From: Sinotaia quadrata
Lineage: Eukaryota > Mollusca > Gastropoda > Architaenioglossa > Viviparidae
Length of the DNA: 64,000 bases
Direction of reading: 5' to 3'
Assembly (NCBI GenBank): GCA_028829895.1
Contig: CM054183.1
Span: 20,631,975 to 20,695,974 of the forward strand
Shown: piece by piece, positions 44,442 to 57,282 of the stretch
Numbering within the stretch: the first letter of the stretch is position 1
How the letters are laid out: each line of letters opens with the position of its first letter
The notes under the pieces: generated by a model
Told to the model about the DNA's origin: nothing
Seen by the model: the letters and a program-made list of their open reading frames with translations, nothing else
The model's database searches: none
Program-made: the position numbers and the translations under genes

Positions 44442-44777
44442 TTATTCTTCTTTTAAATACAAAGAAGAGAAATGTGATCGCTCCAGTTTTTTGAAAAGAA
44501 ATAAACGTGTGCTTGGGATGAAGAGAAGACGTTGACGACATTGCAAGATTGGACTGAGGTCATTCAGCATGTACGAATGCACGCACACATACACACGCTA
44601 GCGCGAGCACTTTAACACAAGTGTACTTCTGCAAATTGTTTCTTTAACACTTAAGATTTGGTAGGAAGGGCAAGATCACAAAATTGACTGACATTGGAAC
44701 GGTAACTTGTATGGAAACAAGTATAGTCCACCTACCAATCCTTTATTCCCACTATCAGTCATCTCTCATCATCCCCC

Positions 44778-44778
<1 letters not shown>

Positions 44779-44845
<67 letters not shown>
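44779..44845. repeat. (AC)n microsatellite
   Basis: A pure AC run of about 33 units. Confidence 0.97.
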
Positions 44846-44846
<1 letters not shown>

Positions 44847-46014
44847 TCTTTTACTCATATCAGTATTAAAGGAAATAATACAAATACACATGAAAGGAAG
44901 TCAAGTGGGCTGTTGCTAGGTATTAGTTTCAACGATAGTATCAATCCAGGGTTTAACATATCAATATACATGCAAATACATAAGTTCTAAAGTCGCAGTG
45001 CTTTTGATGTGTTCTATCAGTGGTGCTGCCGGCATGCATTGCGTAGCCCGTCTAAACACGCAGGAGTGTCTCTCTCTGGACTGTGTTAATTATTAAAGTT
45101 GCGTTTACACTAGCGAATGGATTTTACAAGTCATGTACTGATGTAGTAGAGTGCACTTTCATATGATGTGACGCCATTCTCTGATTGCCTAAGAACGTTG
45201 AATTGACTTTCTAACGGTATCCCAAACTGCACAATTTAGTTGCAAAAGCTGTTCGTAGATGAAAGCATTTGATTGTCCATGTATTTAATCGTCTTTGATC
45301 TATCACTTTAAATGGGTACACTTGACTGGCCATAGTTCGCTTGGTGATGTCTTACAATAAACTAGATTATTTTCCTCAATAAAGAAACTGGCATCGATGT
45401 GGAGAAAACAAAGAAATGATAATAATACGAACAAACACATAACAAGCAAATAATAAAAAAATCATCAACGATGATTTATTTTATTTCTCTGCGTCTTGGA
45501 TTTTGTGATTTCCTTTATCAACACTAAAAGCAATGCCGCGATGTATCGTGTGTATTCGATGGTGTCTGATGTGTGGCCAGCGATGGCTCGTGTTTGGCCG
45601 ACTGTCTAGTGCGTGTGCATGTCAGCACTCTTAGTCCGTGCCATGTAGTTTTCTCTCTGTCCATATTCATTGTTTTGTGTAAATCCTTAGTTTTCGAGCT
45701 GTAATGTGCTGCTTGTCACGTTGAGGTTATCGGTGTGTATCTCTCTAGTCTGATAGGCCCCGCCCGCCCTTGGGAGTGTAAACTCCGCATTTACTGACAT
45801 GCCGCGAGTATCTGCTTTCTTTACAAAATATGCGATTGAAGGAAGGGAGATGACCAGAGTCTCATACTGGATGCTATTTGTTTTCAAGATTTTCTGAATT
45901 ATTATTTAAAACAAGATTCTGGGTGTTCATCTCTATTTAAATTTGTAAATCGCACGGTTATAAAGTTCACTTTGATTCCGTATTTAGGCTACACCTTTCA
46001 GTCTACATTGGGTG
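44846..46014. other. Non-coding stretch, nothing recognised
   Basis: No gene-like ORF, no clear repeat. Confidence 0.45.
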
Positions 46015-46780
46015 TGTAATCTAAATCCAGTTGTCTTGAGCTACTCACAGGTACAGGTATTGTGTTCTAAATCCAGTGATCTCGAACTAGTGATGGGTCC
46101 AGACATTGTGATCTAAATCATATTGTCACGAATTTGCCACAGATCCAGGTAGTGTGATCTAAATCCAATTGGCTCTAAGTAGCCACAGATCCAGGCAATG
46201 TGGTCAAAATCGAATTGGTTCAGACTAATCACATATCTATGAAGTGTGATCAAAATCCACTTGGTAATGTGGTCAAAATTCATTTGGCTTGAACTAGCTA
46301 TATATCTAGGTAATGTGGTCAAAATTCATTTGGCTTGAACTAGCTATATATCCAGGTAGTGTGGTCAAAATTCATTTGGCTTGAACTAGCTATATATCTA
46401 GGTAGTGTGGTCAAAATTCATTTGGCTTGAACTAGCTATATATCTAGGTAGTGTGGTCAAAATTCATTTGGCTTGAACTAGCTATATATCTAGGTAGTGT
46501 GATCTAAATCCAATTGGTAATGTGGTCAAAATTCATTTGGCTTGAACTAGCTATATATCTAGGTAGTGTGGTCAAAATTCATTTGGCTTGAACTAGCTAT
46601 ATATCTAGGTAGTGTGGTCAAAATTCATTTGGCTTGAACTAGCTATATATCTAGGTAGTGTGGTCAAAATTCATTTGGCTTGAACTAGCTATATATCTAG
46701 GTAATGTGGTCAAAATTCATTTGGCTTGAACTAGCTATATATCTAGGTAGTGTGGTCAAAATTCATTTGGCTCGACACTC
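46015..46780. repeat. 46-bp minisatellite, about 11 near-identical plus older copies
   Basis: From 46269 the unit gtggtcaaaattcatttggc + ttgaactagctatatatcta + ggtagt repeats every 46 bp, almost without change. One short diverged unit (gatctaaatccaattggtaat) at about 46500 splits the run. Left of 46269, and right of 46780 to about 46910, lie old units of the type gtgatctaaatccagttg..ctc.aactag.cacagatccagg. A recent expansion thus sits inside an older decayed array. Confidence 0.96.
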
Positions 46781-46914
46781 CATGGATCTGGCCGCGTAGT
46801 CTAAATCCAGATCCGTATAATTATCCACGGATCTGGGGTGCGTGGTATGAACCAACTTGGGCTTGAACTGTTGACAGACCTGGACGCGTGGGGTCTAAAT
46901 CCAATTGGACTGTC

Positions 46915-47085
46915 CACACTCATCAGTCAGTACCAGTTGGAGACACTCATCAGTCGGTACTAGTTGTAGACACTCATCAGTCGGTACTAGTTGTAGACAC
47001 TCATCAGTCGGTACCAGTTGTAGACACTCATCAGTCGGTACTAGTTGTAGACACCCATCAGTCGGTACTAGTTGTAGACACTCAG
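46915..47085. repeat. 27-bp minisatellite, about 6-7 copies
   Basis: agacactcatcagtcggtac + tagttgt repeats exactly every 27 bp, so two plus-strand frames remain open. A tac/acc polymorphism at the unit centre varies between copies. Confidence 0.96.
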
Positions 47086-47095
47086 TGAGGACAGT

Positions 47096-47208
47096 ATATA
47101 TTGTGCTGTAGAGCTTTATTAATGTTCATTTCTCATTGGCCGCCAACAAGTGTTCATTGTGCTGTAGAGCTTTATTAATGCACATCGTTCATTGGCCGCC
47201 AACAAATT
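47096..47208. repeat. ~57-bp tandem duplication
   Basis: Two copies of ttgtgctgtagagctttatt + aatg and cattggccgccaacaa. Confidence 0.93.
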
Positions 47209-47309
47209 GAACTTTGCACTAACAATAGCAGCCAACGAATGCTCAAGGTTCTGTGATAAATTGTCATAATGTAGTCTGAGAAAGTGGCTTGAACGTGAGT
47301 GAGCATTAG

Positions 47310-47356
47310 TTTGTTTGTTTGTTTGTTTTTTAATTTTATTTATTTATTTATTTTGG
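47310..47356. repeat. (TTTG)n-(TTTA)n microsatellite
   Basis: Short tttg units then attt units, an A/T-rich tetranucleotide tract. Confidence 0.9.
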
Positions 47357-47359
47357 TCA

Positions 47360-48540
47360 CGAAAATTGTGAACAAGCCTGCATTTAAAAGTCTTCATCAG
47401 ACTGCTTAAACAGTGGAATAGTGAATGAATTGAAAGAAGAAAAATAAACGGGAGAGGGGTGTGGAAGAATACCCAACTGCCTTTGGTACCTCTGTAATTG
47501 CAAGCTTTGCATAGACATCAAGATATTGATGTTCTAAATTTAGCCAGGAAAGCCTCAGCAGCGGAAGCGGGGTTGAGCGTCCCTCGTAAGTAAAAAGCAA
47601 TTATCGATGTCTAAATAGGAATTTATCTTTCCGACGACACTAGAGGAGTTATCGGTTGTCGGTGACTTAAAGATGCCGTCGAGAAGAGGGTCGGTGCGAT
47701 CGTCGATCTAAGTGCCTCATTAAAACTTTGCTTTTAATGGTCACTGGCCTTCTGCCGGCTGCTAGGCAACCACAGAAAGTAGAAGCATTTCCTCTGGGTA
47801 GACATGTTCTGAAGTCCGACATTTTACTTTGGACAAGCACGCTGTTTTGTAAAAACGCGCGAGTGCGTACGTGTCTGCATATAAATGCGTGTAAACGTAT
47901 TAAGTGTACGTGCTTGTAGGTGCGTATGGACATGGGTGTGGTATAGTTATTGTCAAATTATTAATTTTTTAATAAAAAAAACTGTTAAGATTACTCCCTA
48001 CATATGTGTGAAAGAGAAAGAGAGTTTCCTTATGTTTTTGTTTATTTTTTCATTTGAATGTATGCATGAAATATACCGTTTTTTGATAGATACATTGTTG
48101 CAAAACATTTTTGTTAAATAAAGTAGTTAGTGTACATATAGATTGTTTCTGCAGTGCTAAATCGGCGGGAGAGGTTAACTCGTGGAGTTAAAAAAAAAAA
48201 CAAAAAGAGCGGACGGAATTTAGTGCTCTTCATTGAACCAGCTGCCTGGATTCTCCCCCTTTGCAAAGTTTACTTACAACTCCGAGCAAGTGACTGAAAT
48301 GAAGCGCATCCCCAGTTTTACACACCTAATGTTATCCTACTGTCTCTTACATTGAGTCTAATTTCTCTACATCACTTAACAGAAGAAAATAAAAGAAAGA
48401 AAGAAACATTCTTAAAATGTTTGAAACTGCCTTGCTTTCTCTCCCCTATGTGTGTGTGGTTGTGGGTGGGGGGTTGTAGATACGTTGTAGATGTTATGAG
48501 CCACACTCGGTCCACTCATACACTGCAAATTATTGCATGA
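47360..48540. other. Non-coding stretch, nothing recognised
   Basis: No coding signal with recognisable features, and no array. Confidence 0.45.
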
Positions 48541-48542
48541 AT

Positions 48543-48630
48543 TCAATCACAGATCAACGTGACTGGTCACACATCACAACTTATGCACGAATACAATCAT
48601 AGATCAACGTGACTGGTCACACATCAGACT
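48543..48630. repeat. ~58-bp tandem duplication
   Basis: The core agatcaacgtgactggtcac + acatca occurs twice (about 48551 and 48601), separated by c.acttatgcacgaatacaatcat, which is itself partly repeated from the left flank. Confidence 0.92.
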
Positions 48631-48639
48631 AAGCAATAT

Positions 48640-49935
48640 AAAAGTATTTGGTTTACCGCCAGGTACACTCACACACGCCTAAATAAGTGTATGCAGTTGA
48701 CAGAATAAAGAAGAAAGTCTGATGAATGAACTGGTGTCTTCTAGTTTGTAACCAAACAGCAAATTAAGACCACTGGCTTTATTAAAAAAATATTTTATAA
48801 AAGACTAAACCACGTTTGCCATTGACACAAAACTCATGCTAAATCCAGATAAATAACACAGATGTTTTAGTGGATTAGTAACTCAAACTGTTAAGCAAAC
48901 ACACTTTGATGAATACCATTTTGCCAAAGTCTGTACTCCCCAGAACAGGAATAACTTGTGATGCAATGCCTCTGTTGGCAAGGCAAGGATACTTCTCGAA
49001 GAGTTATAGTCTTACAGAGGATGTCTTCCAGGCACGGTTGCTGATTTGCTGGGGCCTAGCAGGAGTCAGAATTACAGTATAGATTTATGTAGTAGAATAC
49101 TTCCCAGCAAATGGAGACTTGGATACATTAAAACATTTTACAGATCCACTTCACGTGATACATTGTTAAATATTTACTCTTATAAGCAGAGTCACGAAAT
49201 TATATATTTGTACTGTTTACAATGATTGTAAGGGAATTTGTCTGCCTCAGATTACAACTCCTTAATCCTCTCAAAATGTTCCAGTGTTCTTTTAAGTAAT
49301 AAAATGAACACACACTTCAGTAGAACATTTTGCATTACAGTAATGTGAGAAAATAAAACAGGTTTAACAGAATAAGTCACAGAAAGTTGTTTAGAGAAAA
49401 AAAATTCTCTCCCACAACACAGAAAACAGTGTAAAATTCCAACATCGAAAGAAAAAAATACGTTTCCTCTTAATTCACAGTGTGATAAAATTACACAGCA
49501 CTAACATGTTTATATGCTATTGCAGAAGATGGACTGGTGCACTGAGTTTTATTCTTTCAAACCATCAGTTACATATTAAAGTCGTATTAAAATAGCTGGT
49601 GGCTTTGATATAACCAAACCAGGTATAAGAACCTTAGGTACCTGTCCGAGGAGGATTGAGCATTTATAACATAATCTATTTCTATTATTAATAGAATATT
49701 AATATTAACAATATTTTTGCATACCAAAGTTAACATGCAATACACATTTGGAACCAGTCAGCCGTTCTTGTTAACTGCAAATTGGCTTTCTAGTGCAAGG
49801 AAGTGGGGAATGATGTGGCATTTCCATGAAGAGTTGATCGTTGTTGAAATACCGGAATTAATTATCTGCCGAACATTGTCTTCCGTTCGTCAGTGCTAGG
49901 TTTTCTTGTTTTTTTCCAGACTGAAACATGTAGCG
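48640..49935. other. AT-rich non-coding stretch, possible old repeat
   Basis: The texture (ACA-rich, AATAAA-rich, no ORF) resembles the interspersed repeat copies A-C, but I found no shared block that proves membership. Confidence 0.35.
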
Positions 49936-49941
49936 TAAATA

Positions 49942-50030
49942 ATTCTAGTATTAATCTCCTTCAGCGAATACACAGTCAAACGTTATTCTAGTATTAATCT
50001 CCTTCAGCGAATACACAGTCAAACGTTATT
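49942..50030. repeat. 43-bp tandem duplication
   Basis: attctagtattaatctcctt + cagcgaatacacagtcaaac occurs at 49942 and 49985, identical. Confidence 0.95.
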
Positions 50031-50116
50031 CGGCGCCAGTGTTTCTGCGCGTGGACAACCCGTTGCACTCAGAGGATGGATCCCTGTAACTTCAAAGACC
50101 TCTTTCCTCGCTTTTG

Positions 50117-50325
50117 TGCGATCCATTGACTAGATGTCAGCTGTGGATATAACACTTGTACGATCCATTGACTAGATGTCAGCTGTGGATATAACACTTG
50201 TACGATCCATTGACTAGATGTCAGCTGTGGATATAACACTTGTACGATCCATTGACTAGATGTCAGCTGTGGATATAACACTTGTACGATCCATTGACTA
50301 GATGTCAGCTGTGGATTTAATACTT
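50117..50325. repeat. 42-bp minisatellite, 5 copies
   Basis: Units of gtacgatccattgactagat + gtcagctgtggatataacac repeat. They are identical except at the ends. Confidence 0.96.
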
Positions 50326-50899
50326 GCCTAATATTTTTCTTCCTGGGACCTCAAGTGACATCAAAATAAATAAAGGGGCGGGGTCCGGGAGGGGAGATCA
50401 TTCTGTATTTTCATGTCTTGAACCATAAGGTATACCATAATCCAGGTCGGCTTTAGCATTTGACAAAAATGTGATGTACTAATCGCTCGATATATTCTGA
50501 ATCACTGCCACCTATCAATCCTTAGAAAAGCCGATATATCGAAAGCCGTTTGCACGTATTGTATAAGACGGATTGTGTGTGTGAGGCCAGTAAAACCTTA
50601 TACGTCACACATATACCCGTGGCCTCGATATGAGCATTGCTTGCTGCTTTACACGATATTGTTATGGTGAGATCAGCATCAGCTAAGCATTTTTGGCGAA
50701 ACGGTTTTTACTTTAAAAAAAAATAATAATAAAAGAAATAAAATAAAGCAGATGTAAGCATCAGTGTCGATCATGTAAACACCCCTGTTTTTAATGCCAC
50801 CACCAAATTTTATCTTCCCTCCACTAACCCCAACTCTACCCCTTCCCACAGTGTGCAATATTTGTAGAATTTTCACCAAAACGCTTCCGGAAATATCTA

Positions 50900-51575
50900 G
50901 TTCAAGAATCGACCAGAAGTAGGAACTTCAAGAATCGACCAGAAGTAGGACCTTGTTTATTAGACGATGTCAATATTGTTTAGCTTCGCTTTGACGTTTT
51001 CATTCAGTCTGCAGTCTTCCCTTAGATTATCTCATCCTTTCGCTTAGCTAATAATTAGATTATCTCATCCTTTCGCTTCTTTTTCTTTTCTTTCTTTTAT
51101 TTTTTTTAAAGAAAAAGGTAGGTGTATGCTAAGACTGAAAAGAAGGCTAAGCTTATAAGTGAACACCTTTTGTTGTTGGTTGCAGGAAAGTATGGCGTTT
51201 TATTTGTGGTTTGGTTTTTTTTCCCCAGACATATTTATTGAATTTGGGAGCCGCGGTTAGCTTGCGGTCACGTATTTGTGCGGACAAGAATAGTCGCAGG
51301 TAGTCTAAATTTGGAGTCACGGCAGCCAAAAAAAAGTATCGAGTAAAAACACTATCATAACGACCAAGGACATTTTTGAAACATAAAAATTCGTGATTAA
51401 AGAGAAAGGTCAAGTCTGCTTTGCGTGTAGCAGTTGAATTGATCACGATGTGTTAATCTACTAATTTCCATGAATGCGACGTTTGCAAATGATAAAATCG
51501 TGAATCATGAATTAATAAATAATAAATAATCGCCCTTTCCTTGAATCATGAATTAATAAATAATAAATAACTGTC
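50900..51575. repeat. Three separate small direct duplications
   Basis: tcaagaatcgaccagaagta is doubled at about 50903-50950, attagattatctcatccttt is doubled at about 51022-51080, and gaatcatgaattaataaata is doubled at about 51501-51570. All are adjacent two-copy repeats of 26-45 bp. Confidence 0.85.
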
Positions 51576-51579
51576 CTTC

Positions 51580-52600
51580 TTTTCATGTCTCCTTTTCCTT
51601 TCTTCGTTTTTAAGTGTGTAATATGCTTTATATGTTCGGAATACGTGTCTAAATATGTAATGAGATGCCTCATAGAATAATTCGCTGTTTTCGATTTTAC
51701 TTCTTCAAACTTGACATTTTAAACTTTTCACTATTCTGTTTATTTTTACACTTGCACTGTACTGTGTGTTTGTATGTGTGTAGGTTGCATATATGCGCGA
51801 TTGTTTGCGTTTTTGACTGAGTTTGTTACGTAAGTGTTGGTGTTTGTGTGTTCATGTAGCACTTCAAAATTTACCTGGCGCTTCAAAAGTATGACTATTG
51901 ACAACTTAGCTGGAATACATTTTATATTGAAGTCGTCAGTCGTGTCAATTTAATTCCATACCTCACGTCAAATCCATCGTCTGCAGCATCCGCAATAGCT
52001 ACTAAAATAAATGTAAAAATACCTGTAAAAAAAAAAATCGATTTGGGGAGAGTGCAATGAAACTAAATTCTACGTACTTAACATTGAAACTACAAAAAAG
52101 TTTTGTGTGTAAAAATAAAAATAACCCGAAGCGGATAAATCCTTTGGTACACAATTCACATATTATATAAGAGTTCTGTAATATGTTGATCGGTTTAATT
52201 ATACCATTTAAATTTTTTTATTTTAAAACAAAAGGCGACATGAAAGAATGTCTTTGGTTTTGCGCCACTAGGAATTAAAATCAGCTTCCCAGGCTACAGC
52301 TGTCGAAAATTAAGCGTAACAACACGGTTTTCAGTTCATAATTCCTTGCTGTCCTGACATACACTGGCATATGACTGAAAGAGGAATGGTCATAATATTG
52401 GCGGAGTGCTTCTCAACTGATGTAACGCATTTCTGCCTCATCTTCAGTAGATTTTCTGCATGACTAACATCTGGCGTGGCAATAAAGCTACACAGAACAC
52501 TGTAAACGTCCAAGGGATGAGGGTAAGGGTGGATATGTAAACAAGACCCGGCCTGGAGCTAAGTGGACTTGTAAGCACTGTTACATGTTGTTTCTCCTTC
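51580..52600. other. Non-coding stretch, nothing recognised
   Basis: No protein-like ORF and no array. Confidence 0.45.
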
Positions 52601-52607
52601 AACCCTT

Positions 52608-52955
52608 TAGACAGGAACGGCTCGTGAAGCAAAACTTATTTATGGTCACAAGAAAGATAACCTGGACTGTGAAGCAAAACTTATTTCTGGTCACAATACA
52701 GATAACCAGGAATGTAAAGCAAAATTTATTTCTGCTCACAACACAGATAACCTGGACTGTGAAGCAAAACTTATTTCTGGTCACAACACGGATAACCTGG
52801 ACCGTGAAGCAAAACTTATTTCTGGTCATAACAAGGATAACCTGGGCTGTGAAGCAAAACTTATTTCTGGTCGCAACACAGATAACAACCTGGACTGTGA
52901 AGCAAAACTTATTTCTGGTCACAACACAGCTAATCTGGACTGTGAACACGAGGCA
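52608..52955. repeat. 45-bp minisatellite, about 8 copies
   Basis: Units of gtgaagcaaaacttatttct + ggtcacaacacagataacct + ggact repeat. One unit has an extra triplet (48 bp). All lengths are multiples of three, so a 124-codon plus-strand frame and a 116-codon minus-strand frame stay open. The repetitive translation has no other sign of being a protein. Confidence 0.95.
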
Positions 52956-53134
52956 TTAGATCGAAACGAGAGGGAAAACAAAATGGCCAGCCATTCCTGT
53001 ATTCCCCCAACAAAAAAATAAATAAATAAAATTTAAATAATAAATGGAACACACTGAAAAATTTACAAATTGTTTAGGCCTACTGATCGGCCTGCATCTG
53101 TTGAACATCTAATTTATTTTTTATGAGTATTATA

Positions 53135-53222
53135 CAGTGTGTTCAGAAAAGAACGCAGCCCACAGATAATGTATATATTATTGTAACCCCCAGACAAAAT
53201 GTATATTGTAACACATTGCTGT
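53135..53222 (+). repeat. Short interspersed sequence, copy 1
   Basis: gtgttcagaaaagaacgc, then cccacagataatgtatat, attattgtaacccc.cagac and aatgtat resemble 59488-59560 in order and spacing. Within this copy the gtaaccc/agacaaaatgtatattgtaac part is also an internal half-repeat. Confidence 0.55.
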
Positions 53223-54592
53223 ACTTGCTGATTTATGAAAACCCTTAAATTTAGAGATGTGTGCGATCACAGGATTCGTCGTGTACACGTGTACAAATCA
53301 TAATGGCTATGATATTCAGCATTCTTTTGTAGTTTACTAATAAATTGCCAATGGGTTACATTTCTTCTTTAGAACATCCTGCTCGCTCTTTGTTATCGCA
53401 TCAACTTCTCCCTGTGCCTGGCGGCCTTTTGTTCCGCGTGCTCCGCTTGACAATTGTTAGATTAACAACCGTAATAACCCTGTCGATAAAGACTGATATA
53501 GTATCAAAACAAGAGTAATGGAGGAAGAGGAGCAAAGTCTCTTGTGTTAAATACTGTGAAAATCTTCCAACAGCCGACACCGAAGTAGTTCTTATTTAAA
53601 GGGCTTGTTTTAATTTTTGTTATTTTAAAAAAAAATTTAAATGTCCGCCTTCTTTTGCCCGTTTCTTCCTCTCGTTCCACCTTAACTAGCACCTCCTTTT
53701 CCTAACAGCTTGTCATCTGGTCCCACTTCACAGATGCTCTTCTGACTGAAGCAATTCTGTCACCAAGAGCAGGAGCTGTGCGATGTTAACACTGTCAGCG
53801 CCAAATGTTCTTGGTTTGACGGTGTTCCATTGTAACCTGAATTCCTAGAACCCTCTACGGTTTAAGAACGGAGAGAAATTCAGGCGGTACTCGTTTCGTT
53901 CATTTGAAGGCCCCCTATGTGTAATATGAAATCGACCTGTTGGACTTGAGGCAGTTTTGAATTTATTGTAATTTCAGAAACGGGCAACGCTTTTGCTGAT
54001 CAGTGCCACAAATGCTTTTATTTTATTTTGTTTGGTAGCTCCAAATGTTCTGGTTCTTTAAACAGTTATTTTTATTGACTCCTCGCACCACTTATTTTGT
54101 CTGTCAATCAGCTGGATGTGAAACTTGGTCTTGAAATTCTAGGATTCTAGAAGGTCGAAGATTTTTTACAGATCTCTGCACCACTGAGATCCGCTTCATT
54201 GATTTATTTTAGTGGAGCATATATATCTAGTATCTTCATCTTCATTATTATTGCCCGAGTTTGCCACTCAGTTTTTACCGGATGTCAACACGTGCATGAA
54301 TTGAGTTCTTATCTGACTATCAGAAAGCCAAGGGTTAACAAATGACTTGTTCATTGCAGTAAATTTCTGATGAACTGGGTCAGAAAGCCATCGGTATGCA
54401 AAATGTATTCCAGGCATTGAATCTTTAACTACTGACCTACTGAGATAATCAAGGGTTAGCAAAACTTGTTCAATCCATTACTCCTTTGACTGTCGGAGTC
54501 ACGTGTTTTTGACAAACTCGTTTAAGATATCTTGTCTCGCTGATTAAAGCTTTATAAAGGCTCACCCCTCCCTGCTTCCACAAACACACTCA

Positions 54593-54598
<6 letters not shown>
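53223..54598. other. Non-coding stretch, weak duplication
   Basis: At about 54315-54465 three diverged units share cagaaagcca.cggt/agggtta, gcaaa.tg and tt.attg. No gene. Confidence 0.45.

Positions 54599-54660
<62 letters not shown>
54596..54660. repeat. (AC)n microsatellite
   Basis: An AC run of about 31 units preceded by actcactc. Confidence 0.97.
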
Positions 54661-54663
<3 letters not shown>

Positions 54664-55790
54664 TACGCTCACGCACGAGTTGCTGAAGTCGGTGTTCCCA
54701 TACACATATACCTTTCCTTAGAGACTGAGAAGGCTTCATTAAAACGACACATTGTGAGAACCTCCGACGTCATCAGCTAGTCCTACACAACTTGGTGGTA
54801 AGCAGGCGGACCCTTTTCCCCTCTTGTTTCCTCCTCCTTACTTCCCCACTACTACCACATACACCCCCCACCCCCAGTTTAAGAGTTTAAGGTTATTTTA
54901 AACCCTATGTTTATTGGCACAGATGCATCAAAGAGATGAATAGTTTAAAGACAAGTCTTGCTACAACACAGGGATGGAACCGGCAGGACACTAATTAGAA
55001 TTGTTTCCTGAACACAAATGCTATTTCTGGAAGGGTAGCATAGCGCTGTGTATGAACGGGAAGTAAATGAAATAAACGCAGCAGCAAGAAAGATTTTTTT
55101 TAAAATGTAAAATTATATGGCACCTTCCTTCTTCCTTCTTTTTCTATTTCTTCTCTTCCACCATTTTACGTTAAGAAAACCAACAGCATAAATTAGAGTG
55201 GTGTCCACTTTCTTTCTATTTTTAAGTGGAAAAAATATATACATGTGCAAACTTATTTTTCTACTGTTGAAGAGGCAACTCTTGAATTTATCTACACTCA
55301 GAGCAGCCCTTTTTATTGTATAGTGATAAATTGAGCTAATAAATTTTCAGTACTTTTTAATGGGCCATCGTCTTGATCACATACTTCGCTAAAGCAATTT
55401 ATTTCAGGAATACGTGTAATTTGAATTAACAACTGTCGTGAAATCATCAGTGTTAGAACATTGTGACCATGTTATCTCCAGCCTATCTGTGGATGTTAAA
55501 ATTCGAGCGAAGCAAAATCTGTGCCAAGCGCGCACATACGCCTGTCTATTTGCAAGTAGCAAATTTCAGAGTCCCAGTCCCAGCAGATATTGCCTTCCTT
55601 GCGATCGAAAGAACGTGTTTCTGCGAGATTATGTTAGCAGCGTGCGCGAAAGAATTTCATGACGACACAGAGGGCTTGCACAGTATTACTGTGATACTGA
55701 AGTTGTGACACACTTGACTAAAAGCAGAATACCCTCTTTACAGTGTCGCGTGCTCTCCATGCTGGTAAGTTGTAACTGCATTCAGAACAA
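54661..55790. other. Non-coding stretch, nothing firm
   Basis: Two overlapping plus-strand ORFs at 55438-55708 have no recognisable domain and no convincing splice context. Confidence 0.4.
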
Positions 55791-55794
55791 CGAA

Positions 55795-55918
55795 ACACAC
55801 AGCGTCCCTGTTTAAATTAATCACAACGAAACTTCCCTCGACTGGGCTTCGGCCCGGGGCATCTAGTCAACAACGAAACACTCTTCGACCGGGCTGCGGT
55901 CCGGAACATCTAGTCACT
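55795..55918. repeat. ~50-bp tandem duplication, GC-rich
   Basis: aacgaaac.ctt.c.tcgac + .gggct.cggcccgg..catc and tagtca occurs twice (about 55826 and 55872), with gggcttcggcccg able to form a small stem. A leading caacgaaacaca at 55789 suggests a third partial unit. Confidence 0.88.
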
Positions 55919-56198
55919 CTTTGTCTTCTTGCAGCAGACGTGTTCTTCCACGACAGATAGTATTTGCAGCGTATTTTTATCACTATAATAACATTTATAA
56001 CAAAGAGTTGGGTACGTAAACGTGTCACAGCATCGATACACGTTCGAATTATTGAATTAATGTGGGTTGTGTCGCCATATATTTCTATTGACACCGAGAG
56101 TTGCAACTTTGACCTACACAACGTGTTACGCTCTCTCTCACCCCAGAAGCCACAATAGACCTTTCATCTTCACTATGTTCTCAGTCTTGGGCTGCTTC

Positions 56199-56214
56199 GG
56201 GGGGGGGGGGGGGG
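56199..56214. repeat. Poly(G) tract
   Basis: A run of 16 G followed by agaaggagggg on the plus strand, capable of quadruplex structure. Confidence 0.92.
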
Positions 56215-57105
56215 AGAAGGAGGGGCGCACAGCCTTGCGGTGCGTCTGAGGTGGAGGGCTGGCGGAAGGGGGTGAAACAAGTCGCACCTAGTTTGGCACA
56301 TACCCTCAACTGTCCTCCCACCAGCACAGCGGGACGAGATCCGGTTTTTATACAACTAATCTATATGCAGCAAGATACTTGAGTATCCATGGAAGTTGAC
56401 AACGACTATGGGATTATTCCCTCTTTATCACTTCGCACTCAACAGCGGATTTATCAGGTTGATAACATAAGTAGCAGAAACTGGCCGAGATTATGTCGCC
56501 TAACTTTCGGCGTCTGCATTGGCTATCTGGCTGTCTTTTGCAAAAACTGTTGTACACCACTATATCTTCTGTATGTGTGTGTGCATATGGATAAGTGTTC
56601 ATCTCTCCCACCCCCACCCCTCTCTGAATAGCTGCACGCATCTGCAAACACCTCGATTTGTGCTGATAGTTTTATGTTGCTTTAATTATAAAACATTAGA
56701 CATAGTTTTCCAAACGTTCGCAAAGTTTGTGGTAAATTTTCAAAGTAAGTGCTTTTCTTTTTAAAATCAACAACGTTCATACAGTTTTTAATTTAATACA
56801 CTTTGAAATCATTATCAATAAACGTGGGTTACACTCAAGATGCAAACTATAACTATATTGTTTAACCTGTCACATTTACAAACAAGCCGGAAGTTCGGAA
56901 ACACAGACAAAGCTATGTCCCTTGATATCTCATTATAAAATCGCGCGCGGACAGATAGACTACTGTGTTTAGCGAGAGTGAAAAGAAGCAGAAATTGTGG
57001 GTAGGCAAATTTACATCAGCCGCTGACAATAACTACCCCTCTCCCAAGCAGCCACCACACTCTCCACAATGTCAGTCGATGGTCGGCTTTTTTTGTTGGT
57101 AAATT

Positions 57106-57282
57106 TTATGTCTTCCATGCCTCATAAATCGCAATTAGCACCCACTTAATTGACTCGATTCCAGCTTCAGGGCCGACCTCGAAGATTTTCGTATTGGTCG
57201 CATTACATGGGAAATGACTGCTACACTCTATGGGCAATATTTTTAAAAGGTCGTCTGTGAGCTGATTTGCAACTTCAGTGTC
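57106..57282 (-). CDS. Doubtful coding exon, uncharacterised
   Basis: On the minus strand a possible acceptor (ctaattctgacactgaag, ending near 57276) opens a frame of about 57 codons that ends at a stop at 57106. The translation has balanced, soluble-protein-like composition (for example LTDDLLKILPIECS and VGPEAGIESIKWVLIAIY), unlike most ORFs in the window. It could be a terminal exon, a transposon fragment or chance. No domain is recognised. The ORF extends upstream into a low-complexity proline-rich stretch that I would not include. Confidence 0.2.
   Translation of the reverse strand, partial: DTEVANQLTDDLLKILPIECSSHFPCNATNTKIFEVGPEAGIESIKWVLIAIYEAWKT

Noticed and set aside
48640..49935. 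Fourth full copy of the interspersed repeat
   Set aside because: The texture is similar, but none of the diagnostic blocks (catccataactaattac, gtctctctca, ctactcatccag) is present.
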